A stretch of 5,802 bases of DNA from Streptomyces sp. NRRL WC-3549 (lineage in GTDB: Bacteria; Actinomycetota; Actinomycetes; Streptomycetales; Streptomycetaceae). The notes beneath the pieces are model-generated. The model saw nothing but the letters and a program-made list of their open reading frames with translations, did no database searches and had not been told where the DNA came from. Position 1 is the first letter of the stretch. Each line of letters begins with the position of its first letter. Shown here in pieces: positions 1-5,802 of the stretch. The stretch lies in contig NZ_KL585414.1 in assembly GCF_000721935.1 (NCBI RefSeq), positions 285,144 to 290,945 of the forward strand. The letters are read 5' to 3'. The position numbers were made by a program, and so were the translations under genes.

Positions 1-767
1 CCCATGCCGCCGGTCCGGGCGGTCAGTCCGCGCAGCACGGCGCAGGCGTGTCGCGCGTCCTCGGGGGCGAGGGTGCCGGCCGGTGTGGGCACCTCGCGGA
101 GCCAGGCGCTCTCGGTCGCGTGCCAGAGGCGCGTGGCGTCGCGGTCGGCGGTGTGCCCGGCCGGCGTCCGCTCGCCGAGTTCGAGCACCAGGTCGTGGGT
201 GTCGCCCGGTTCCAGGCGGAGCTCCATGGCCAGCCCGGTGGCCCTGAGCGCGTGGCGTACGGGGTGCGCGGAGTCCGCCCCGCTCCAGCGCCACCGCAGC
301 GGCCCGTCGCGTCCGGTCCAGGTCCCGTCGTCCTCGCGGTGCGGCCGGCGGTGCCGGCCGGAGCCGAAGTCCGCCTGCGGCTCCAGTTCCACCCTGAGGT
401 GGGCCGGGCCCTTGACCGCGGTGATCCGGCGCAGCAGTACGGCGTGGTCCGGGTCGCCGGGGAAGGCGAGGGCTTCCCGGCACTCGACGATGCCCTGCCC
501 GGTGATCCAGCGGCTGCGCCAGATCAGGGTGCCGGCCTCGTAGGAGCCGCCCCACACGTGACGTCCCCGCGGGGTGACGGTGTAGTGGCCGGGGCCGCCG
601 ATGAGCGAGGCGAAGACGGCTCCGGAGTCCCAGCGCGGGACGCACATCCAGACGATGTCCCCCCGCGGGCCGACCAGGGCCCCGCGCTCACCGTCGGCGA
701 TCAGCGCGTACTCCCGCAGCACGTGGGGGGCCGGGGCGGCGGGCCGGGGGACGTACAGGGGGGTCAC
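1..767 (-). CDS. Glycoside hydrolase family 15 protein (glucoamylase / trehalase type), 3' part missing
   Basis: From GTG 767 the frame is open to the left edge, giving 255 residues of a protein usually around 600 long. GH15 enzymes hydrolyse alpha-glucosidic bonds and release glucose from trehalose, maltodextrins or starch; several actinobacterial members are trehalases. The visible part is the N-terminal beta-sandwich domain: REYALIADGERGALVGP at 18-34, VWMCVPRWDSGAVFASLIGG at 39-58, then VWGGSYEAGTLIWRSRW and GIVECREALAFPGDP. The edge falls in LRGLTARTGGM, just where the linker to the (alpha/alpha)6 catalytic barrel begins, so both catalytic glutamates lie outside and activity cannot be judged. 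There is no signal peptide at the N-terminus (VTPLYVPRPAAPAP), so it is probably cytoplasmic. It follows the enolase-superfamily gene by 30 bases and is likely co-transcribed. Family confident; trehalase versus glucoamylase is open. Confidence 0.9.
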   Translation of the reverse strand, partial: MTPLYVPRPAAPAPHVLREYALIADGERGALVGPRGDIVWMCVPRWDSGAVFASLIGGPGHYTVTPRGRHVWGGSYEAGTLIWRSRWITGQGIVECREALAFPGDPDHAVLLRRITAVKGPAHLRVELEPQADFGSGRHRRPHREDDGTWTGRDGPLRWRWSGADSAHPVRHALRATGLAMELRLEPGDTHDLVLELGERTPAGHTADRDATRLWHATESAWLREVPTPAGTLAPEDARHACAVLRGLTARTGGM

Positions 768-771
768 TCGG

Positions 772-778
772 TTTCCTC
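772..778 (-). promoter_or_regulatory. Ribosome binding site of the GH15 gene
   Basis: GAGGAAA lies 4 bases before the GTG at 767-765, inside the 30-base gap after the enolase-superfamily stop codon. It supports GTG 767 over the later in-frame GTG at 722, which has no purine-rich sequence before it. Confidence 0.6.
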
Positions 779-797
779 GCTGTGGGTCGAAGGGCCG

Positions 798-1907
798 TCA
801 GACGCGGTACCGTTCCGCCGCCTCGGTCCGCAGGGTCAGGCCGAGGCCCGGGCTCTGCGCCTCGCCGGGCCGGACCGTTCCGCCGTGCGGGTCCAGCACG
901 CCGTCGAAGAGGTGCTGTTCGATCCGGGTGTGGTCGTGGAACCATTCCAGGTGGCGGAGGTTGGGGACGCAGGCGGCGGCATGGGCGTGGGCGTGCGGGG
1001 CGCAGTGGCCGGAGATCTGGAGCCCGGCCGCCTCGGCCAGCGCGGCAACCCGCAGCCATACGGTGATGCCGCCGCAGCGGGTGGCGTCCGCCTGCAGGCA
1101 GTCCACGGCGTCCGCGGCGAGCATCCGGTGGAAGTAGGGCAGGGTGTAGCCGTATTCGCCGGCCGCCACGTCGGCCGTGACCGCCGCCCGGACCTGCCCG
1201 AGTCCCGTCAGGTCGTCGGAGGAGACGGGCTCCTCGAACCAGGTGACGCCCGCTTCCGCGAGGAAGACTCCGGTCCGGACGGCTTGTTTGCGTGTGTACG
1301 CGCCGTTGGCGTCCACGTACAGCTCCGCCGTGTCCCCGATGCTCCGGCGGGCGCGGATGACGCGCTCCCGGTCCCGTTCCGCGTCGCCGCCCCAGGACCC
1401 GCCGATCTTGATCTTGACCCGGGGGATGCCCTGCCCGTGCACCCAGGCGCGGAGTTGCCGGTCCTGCCGGTCGTCGTCGTAGGTGGTGAAGCCGCCGCTG
1501 CCGTAGACGGGGACCTCCTGACGGCATGCCCCGAGCAGCCGGGTGAGGGGCAGGTCCAGCAGGCGGGCCTTGAGGTCCCACAGGGCGATGTCGACGGCCG
1601 AGAGCGCTCCGGCGACCAGCCCGGGGCGGCCGGTGTTGCGGACCGCCCGGTGCATCGCCTCGTTGGCCGCCGGGACGTCCCACACCGGCCGGCCCGTGAC
1701 GACGCCGGCCAGGTGCTGTTCGACGGCCTGGACGGTCGCCGGGGAGCCGTAGGTGTAGCCGAGCCCGGTGGTGGCGCCGGAGTGCGCCCGCACCACGACG
1801 AGGGTGGTGGACTCCCAGGCCAGGGTGCCGTCGCCTTCCGGCGCGTCGGTGGGGACGGTGTAGGCGGTGGCGTCGACCGCCTCCACCGGGGGACCTGGGG
1901 AGCTCAC
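798..1907 (-). CDS. Enolase-superfamily enzyme, mandelate racemase / acid-sugar dehydratase subgroup
   Basis: The product is a cytosolic Mg-dependent enzyme of 369 residues, the usual length. The family abstracts the proton alpha to a carboxylate, giving racemisation or dehydration of hydroxy or sugar acids. The N-terminal capping domain covers about 8-130 and the barrel about 131-360. Catalytic residues are visible: KIK at 165-167, metal ligands Asp199 (VDANG), Glu225 (FEEP) and Glu251 (AAGEYG), the dyad Asp274 and His301, and Glu321. From Asp199 onward, every one sits 4 positions after its mandelate racemase equivalent (195, 221, 247, 270, 297, 317), so the site looks complete. The start is GTG, overlapping the preceding TGA as GTGA; an AGGA lies only 3 bases upstream, so translation probably depended on coupling to the now broken upstream gene. 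The HCAPHAHAHA stretch near the C-terminus fits an acid-sugar dehydratase better than a true mandelate racemase, but the substrate cannot be assigned. Confidence 0.92.
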   Translation of the reverse strand: MSSPGPPVEAVDATAYTVPTDAPEGDGTLAWESTTLVVVRAHSGATTGLGYTYGSPATVQAVEQHLAGVVTGRPVWDVPAANEAMHRAVRNTGRPGLVAGALSAVDIALWDLKARLLDLPLTRLLGACRQEVPVYGSGGFTTYDDDRQDRQLRAWVHGQGIPRVKIKIGGSWGGDAERDRERVIRARRSIGDTAELYVDANGAYTRKQAVRTGVFLAEAGVTWFEEPVSSDDLTGLGQVRAAVTADVAAGEYGYTLPYFHRMLAADAVDCLQADATRCGGITVWLRVAALAEAAGLQISGHCAPHAHAHAAACVPNLRHLEWFHDHTRIEQHLFDGVLDPHGGTVRPGEAQSPGLGLTLRTEAAERYRV

Positions 1908-3707
1908 CGGTCCTGCCCGGAACCGGGGTCCTTCTCCTGGTGCCGGTGCCCGGGGAGGAACTCCTGCACCTTCGCCTTGATGCCCTGCTTGACCACGTCA
2001 CCGCGGTCGCTGTCCCCCTTGACGAGGGCGGAGGCCACGGCTTCGGCCTGTTCCCTGGTGGCGTGCGGCGGGATGGGCGGGACGGCCGGATCGGTGCGGA
2101 AGTCGATCACGAAGGGCCGGTCGGCGGCGAGTGCCTGACGCCACGCCGCCTCCACCTGCTCCGGCTTCTCCACCCGGACGCCGCCGAGCCCGATGGAGCG
2201 GGCGAAGTCGGCGTAGGGGACGTCCGGGATCGCCTGGGAGGGCAGGAACTGCGGAGCGCCCGACATGGCCCGCATCTCCCAGGTGACCTGGTTGAGGTCC
2301 CGGTTGTTCAGCACGGCGACGATCAGGCGCGGGTCCTGCCACTCGTGCCGGTACTTGGCGGCGGTGACGAGTTCGGCCATGCCGTTCATCTGCATGGCGC
2401 CGTCCCCGACGATCGCCAGGGCCGGGCGGTCGGGGTGGGCGAACTTGGCGCCGATGGCGTACGGCACACCGGGGCCCATGGTGGCGAGCGTGCCGGACAG
2501 GGAGCCGCGCATCCCCCCGCGGATCCGCAGGTGGCGGGCGTACCAGTTCGCCGCCGAGCCGGAGTCGGCGGTCAGGATCACGTCGTCGGGCAGGAGGGCG
2601 TCGAGGCTGTGCACGACGTACTCGGGATTGATCGGGTCGGCCTCCACCGCGGCGCGGCGCTCCATGACGTCCCACCAGCGGGCGGTGTCCTTCTCGATCT
2701 TCTTCCGCCAGGCGCCGTGCTTCTTCCGCTTCAGCCGCGGCAGCAGGGCGGCCAGGGTCGCCTGCGCGTCGCCGGCCAGATTGACCTCGAACGGGTAGCG
2801 CAGCCCGAGCATCGAGGGGTCGATGTCGATCTGCACGGCGCGGGCCTGGTCGAACTCCGGCAGGAACTGGGCGTACGGGAAGTTGGAGCCCACCACGAGC
2901 AGGGTGTCGCAGTCCGTCATCAGCTCGTCCCAGCAGGCCGATCGAGCCGGTGACGTACGGCAGGTCGTCGGGGAGCACGTCCTTGCCGAGCAGCGCCTTG
3001 GCGACGCCGGCGCCGAGGCGCTCCGCCACCGCCTCGACCTCGGCCCGGGCGCCCCGGGCGCCCTGCCCGATGAGGAGGGCCACCTTCTCGCCCGCGTTCA
3101 GCACCCCGGCGGCCCGGTCCAGGGCCTCGTCGCCCGGTACGGGGGCGGAGAGGGACAGGCCGAGGCTGGACGGAACCATCTTGAAGGCGTGGGTGGGCGG
3201 CGTGTAGTCGAGTTCCTGGACGTCGCCGGGGATGATGACGGCCGTCACGGTCCGCTTGCCGTAGGCGGTGCGGAAGGCCCGGTCGATGACGTTGGGCAGC
3301 TGCTCGGGGACGGTGACCATCTCGCAGAAGTCGGAGGCCACGTCCTTGTACAGGCTGAGCAGGTCGACCTCCTGCTGGTAGGAGCCGCCCATGGCGCTGC
3401 GGTTGGTCTGTCCGACGATCGCGACCACGGGCACGTGGTCCAGCTTCGCGTCGTACAGGCCGTTGAGGAGGTGGATGGCGCCGGGGCCCGAGGTCGCCGC
3501 GCAGACACCCACCTTGCCGGAGAACTTGGCGTAGCCCACGGCCTGGAACGCGGCCATCTCCTCGTGCCGGGCCTGGACGAACTCCGGTTCGTTCTCGGCT
3601 CGCCCCCAGGCGGCGAGCAGACCGTTGATGCCGTCGCCCGCGTAGGCGAAGACGTGGTCCACCTCCCACTCGCGCAGCCGCTGCAGTACGTAGTCGGACA
3701 CCTTCAT
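1904..3707 (-). pseudogene. Thiamine-diphosphate-dependent enzyme, pyruvate oxidase / acetolactate synthase superfamily, frameshifted
   Basis: Such enzymes decarboxylate 2-oxo acids, usually pyruvate, on thiamine diphosphate; PoxB-type members pass electrons via FAD to quinone. From ATG 3707, residues 1-260 are a good PYR domain plus the start of the central domain: RHEEMAAF with likely cofactor-activating Glu49, ATSGPGAIHLLNGLYDA at 71-87 and VVAIVGQTNRSA at 94-105. At about 2930 the homology moves to another frame, resuming as WDELMTDCDTLLVVGSNFPY and running to TGA at 1904. This second part carries the rest of the central domain, GDGAMQMNGMAEL and LNNRDLNQVTW (cofactor and Mg binding), and a basic tail. 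A 17-base gap filled at 2930 would give 606 residues. As written, the first frame runs on to a stop at 1998 (569 residues, the last 309 nonsense), so the product lacks the cofactor-binding half and should be inactive. It lies 64 bases after the oxidase gene and overlaps the next gene by 4 bases. Family firm; PoxB-like activity is a guess. Confidence 0.9.
2927..2936 (-). other. Frameshift / deletion junction in the thiamine-diphosphate gene
   Basis: On the minus strand the junction reads CTGCTGGGAC. In the upstream frame it ends IGLLG and then turns into arginine- and proline-rich nonsense. In the frame used downstream it reads WDELMTDCDT. Family members normally have about seven residues (of the type GTRPSWDE) between the GLLG and LM positions; here four of them are missing as well as the frame. 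The loss fits 17 bases removed between two copies of GCTGGG. The frame change is seen directly; the size and mechanism are inferred from the expected family sequence. Confidence 0.85.
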
Positions 3708-3716
3708 CGACACGGG

Positions 3717-3721
3717 TTCCT
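3717..3721 (-). promoter_or_regulatory. Ribosome binding site deciding the ATG start at 3707
   Basis: AGGAA lies 9 bases before the ATG at 3707-3705 and only 3 bases before an in-frame GTG at 3713-3711. The spacing favours the ATG, giving an N-terminus MKVSDYVLQRL, which is what this family normally looks like. The GTG start would add only two residues. Confidence 0.5.
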
Positions 3722-3735
3722 GCTTTCTCTCCGAG

Positions 3736-3757
3736 GTGCGGGGACAGCCCCCCGCAC
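3736..3757 (-). terminator. GC-rich hairpin between the oxidase and thiamine-diphosphate genes
   Basis: There is a perfect 8-bp inverted repeat, GTGCGGGG at 3736-3743 and CCCCGCAC at 3750-3757, with a 6-base loop. It sits in the 64-base gap, 14 bases after the oxidase stop codon and about 28 bases before the next ATG. On the transcribed strand no T-run follows, so it is not a canonical intrinsic terminator. Many actinomycete terminators lack a T-run, so partial termination, attenuation or RNA processing are all possible. The structure is seen directly; its role is inferred. Confidence 0.4.
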
Positions 3758-3771
3758 GGTCCGTCGGTCGG

Positions 3772-5802
3772 TCAGCGCCGGATGCGGCGCAGGAGCGCGT
3801 ACGCCGTGGCGCCGAGGGCCGCCGTCGCCGCGGCCGTGACCAGCCGGGCGTCCCGGGCGGGAGTCTCCGGCCGGGCGACGGCCTTCTCCGGGTGGTCGGC
3901 GGGCGGTGGCCCGTCGAGTCCGAGCGCGAGCGCCTCGGCCAGGTGCATCGCCCGCCGGCCGGTGGAGCCCTGCTCGATCTGGGTACGGCAGCTGAAGCCG
4001 TCCGCGAGGACGAACGACGCGGGCGGCGCCTCCCGTACGGCGGGCAGCACCCCGTGCTCCCCGACGGCCATGGACAGCTCGTGGTGCCCGCGTTCGAAGC
4101 CGAAGTTGCCGGCGAGGCCGCAGCAGCCCTCGTCGAGCACCCCGGCGTCGATCCCCGCGCGCCGCAGCAGTTCGCGGTCGGCGTCGTACTTGGTCACCGC
4201 GTGCTGGTGGCAGTGGGTCTGGACGACGGCGGACCGGGCGAGCCGCGGGGGCCGCCAGTCGTCGGGGGCGTCGTTCACCAGCAGCTCGGCGAAGGTCCGG
4301 AACTGCGTGGACAGCCGCCGCACGTCCTGGTCGTCCGGCATCAGCGCGGGGGCGTCGGAGCGGAAGACGGCGGTGCACGAGGGTTCCAGCCCCACCACCG
4401 GGGTCCCCGCCTCGGTCCAGGGGCGCAGGACGTCCAGGGTGCGCCGCAACACCTTCCGGGCGGTGGCCGGCTGGCCGGTGGAGATCCAGGTGAGTCCGCA
4501 GCACACGGCGCGGCCCGGCACGGCGACCCGGAACCCGGCGTCCTCCAGCACCCGTACGGCGGCCTTCGCGACGGCCGGGTGGAAGTACGTGGAGAACGTG
4601 TCGGGCCACAGGACGACGGCGCGCGGATCGGCGGGGTCGGGCTCGGGGGTACCGCGCGCGGCCCACCACTGCACGAAGGACTCCTCGGCGAAGGCGGGGG
4701 CGTCCCGCTCCCCGGCGACCCCCGCGAGGCGCTTACCGGCCCGCGCGAGGCCGGGGGCCCCGAGTACGGCGTTCAGCAGCCGGGGGGCGGCGCGGGACAG
4801 CCGGGCCCACAGCGGGAGCCAGCCCAGCGAGTAGTGCGCGGCGGGGCGCAGCCGGCCGGCGTAGTGGTGGGAGAGGAACTCCGCCTTGTACGTGGCCATG
4901 TCCACGCCCACGGGGCAGTCCGACTTGCAGCCCTTGCAGGCGAGGCAGAGGTCGAGGGCGTCCCTGACCTCGGTGGAGCGCCATCCGTCGGTGACGGCGG
5001 AGTCGGCGTGCCCGCCGAGCATTTCGAACAGCAGACGGGCCCGGCCGCGGGTGGAGTGCTCCTCCTCGCCCGTCGCCCGGTAGGAGGGGCACATGACGCC
5101 GCCCTGGTGGCTGCGGCAGTTGCCGACGCCGACGCAGCGCATCACTGCGCGGGTGAAGGAGCGGTCGTCCTCCGGGTAGGCGAACTCGGTCCGCTCGCTC
5201 CGGGGACTCCACAGGGGGCCGAGGCGGAGGTTCTCGTCGGTGCGGTGAGGGGCGACGACCTTGCCCGGGTTCATCCGGTCGTCCGGGTCGAAGAGGGCCT
5301 TCAGCTCACCGAACGCGGTGACCAGCCTCTCTCCGAACATCCGGGTCAGCAGCTCGCCGCGGGCCTGCCCGTCGCCGTGTTCGCCCGACAGGGACCCGCC
5401 GTACGAGACGACGAGGTCGGCGGCGCGGAACAGGAACGCCCGGAACGCCGCCACGCCGTCGGCCGTCCTCAGTTCGAACGGGATGCGGGTGTGCACACAG
5501 CCCTGGCCGAAGTGCCCGTAGAGCGAGGCCGCGTCGTAACCGAACTCACCGAAGAGCGCGCGCAGGTCGCGCAGGTAGTCCCCGAGCCGGTCGGGGGGCA
5601 CCGCCGAGTCCTCCCAGCCCTCCCAGGTCTCCCTGCCGTCCGGCGGCCGGGCGGTGACCCCCAGCCCGGCCTCCCGTGCCCTGAGCATCCTCCGCTCACG
5701 TCCCGGGTCGTCGGAGAAGGCCACCCCCGGGTCGTCCTCGCTCCGGCCGATCGCGCCGAGCAGCTCGCGTACCTGGGTGTCGGCGGCCTCCCGGCTCCCG
5801 CC
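3772..5802 (-). CDS. FAD-binding and Fe-S cluster oxidoreductase (YdiJ / GlcD-GlpC fusion type), 5' part missing
   Basis: The frame is open to the right edge, so the start lies outside; 676 residues are visible, numbered here from the edge. The family (about 1000 residues, E. coli YdiJ type) oxidises 2-hydroxy acids such as D-lactate or D-2-hydroxyglutarate to 2-oxo acids, passing electrons from FAD through Fe-S clusters. The FAD-linked oxidase C-terminal domain comes first: YGHFGQGCVHTRIPF around 95-109, GGSLSGEHGDG at 135-145 and DPDDRMNPGK at 172-181. A ferredoxin-like segment follows, with Cys223, Cys229, Cys238-Pro and then a CxxCxxCxxxCP motif at 286-297. Two cysteine-rich CCG domains of the GlpC/HdrB/LutA type come last: CCG at 434-436 with Cys476, then HCHQH near 530, CCG at 560-562 and Cys605. 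The protein ends in a hydrophobic stretch (654-671) and RRIRR, a possible membrane anchor. The GTG at 5724 is internal, because good family sequence continues upstream of it. Family assignment is firm; the substrate is unknown. Confidence 0.93.
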   Translation of the reverse strand, partial: GGSREAADTQVRELLGAIGRSEDDPGVAFSDDPGRERRMLRAREAGLGVTARPPDGRETWEGWEDSAVPPDRLGDYLRDLRALFGEFGYDAASLYGHFGQGCVHTRIPFELRTADGVAAFRAFLFRAADLVVSYGGSLSGEHGDGQARGELLTRMFGERLVTAFGELKALFDPDDRMNPGKVVAPHRTDENLRLGPLWSPRSERTEFAYPEDDRSFTRAVMRCVGVGNCRSHQGGVMCPSYRATGEEEHSTRGRARLLFEMLGGHADSAVTDGWRSTEVRDALDLCLACKGCKSDCPVGVDMATYKAEFLSHHYAGRLRPAAHYSLGWLPLWARLSRAAPRLLNAVLGAPGLARAGKRLAGVAGERDAPAFAEESFVQWWAARGTPEPDPADPRAVVLWPDTFSTYFHPAVAKAAVRVLEDAGFRVAVPGRAVCCGLTWISTGQPATARKVLRRTLDVLRPWTEAGTPVVGLEPSCTAVFRSDAPALMPDDQDVRRLSTQFRTFAELLVNDAPDDWRPPRLARSAVVQTHCHQHAVTKYDADRELLRRAGIDAGVLDEGCCGLAGNFGFERGHHELSMAVGEHGVLPAVREAPPASFVLADGFSCRTQIEQGSTGRRAMHLAEALALGLDGPPPADHPEKAVARPETPARDARLVTAAATAALGATAYALLRRIRR

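Noticed and set aside
720..767. A possible second frameshift in the G-runs at the start of the GH15 gene
   Set aside because: Careful codon-by-codon reading from GTG 767 shows a single open frame into REYALIADGER, so no indel is needed.
688..2001. A 437-codon minus-strand frame covering the enolase-superfamily gene
   Set aside because: It is a shadow frame of the 798-1907 gene, Arg/Pro/Gly-rich and without motifs.
48..2138. A 696-codon open frame on the plus strand
   Set aside because: It runs antisense to three recognisable minus-strand genes, is Gly/Val/Arg/Pro-rich without any family motif, and is the usual shadow frame of GC-rich coding DNA.
2927..2936. Programmed +1 ribosomal frameshift joining the two halves
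   Set aside because: No slippery site or stimulatory signal is evident, and a +1 shift would still leave several conserved residues missing; a deletion explains both facts.
1998..3713. A single 571-residue protein from the thiamine-diphosphate gene taken at face value
   Set aside because: After residue 260 it becomes arginine/proline-rich nonsense, while the true C-terminal half lies in another frame; this is a frameshift, not a new domain.
3782..4834. Plus-strand open frame opposite the oxidase gene
   Set aside because: It is antisense to clear CCG-domain coding sequence and has Ser/Arg/Ala-rich shadow composition.
5537..5539. A TTA on the minus strand, considered as a bldA-dependent leucine codon
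   Set aside because: It is out of frame in the oxidase gene, spanning the Gly and Tyr codons of EFGYD.

Overview
The window is very GC-rich, codon third positions are almost all G or C, GTG starts are common, and the encoded proteins look like Streptomyces versions of their families. It is most likely chromosomal DNA from a Streptomyces or close actinomycete. No mobile element, integrase, tRNA, rRNA or CRISPR array was seen. Essentially the whole window is coding, with no gene-free stretch over 70 bases. All four genes lie on the minus strand and are transcribed from right to left.

Layout in order of transcription: (1) 5802-3772, the C-terminal two thirds of a large FAD-binding plus Fe-S oxidoreductase (YdiJ / GlcD-GlpC fusion type), cut by the right edge and ending in a hydrophobic helix that could be a membrane anchor. 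(2) A 64-base gap holding a strong GC hairpin. (3) 3707-1904, a thiamine-diphosphate enzyme of the pyruvate oxidase / acetolactate synthase superfamily, broken by a frameshift near 2930. (4) 1907-798, an intact enolase-superfamily protein of the mandelate racemase subgroup, which overlaps the end of the thiamine-diphosphate gene by 4 bases (GTGA). (5) After 30 bases with a good ribosome binding site, 767-1, the N-terminal third or so of a glycoside hydrolase family 15 protein, cut by the left edge.

The tight spacing suggests one transcription unit. An inferred joint role is carbohydrate and hydroxy-acid oxidation. GH15 would release glucose from an alpha-glucoside such as trehalose or a maltodextrin. 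The enolase-superfamily enzyme would dehydrate or epimerise a sugar acid. The flavin/Fe-S enzyme would oxidise a 2-hydroxy acid to a 2-oxo acid, and the thiamine-diphosphate enzyme would decarboxylate the 2-oxo acid. None of the substrates can be read from the sequence.

The most solid unusual observation is the break in the thiamine-diphosphate gene. Both halves keep all expected family motifs in two different frames. The missing piece fits a 17-base deletion between two GCTGGG copies, since adding 17 bases restores a 606-residue protein. This is either a recent lesion in this strain or an assembly error. Nothing in the window by itself demonstrates a new biological system.
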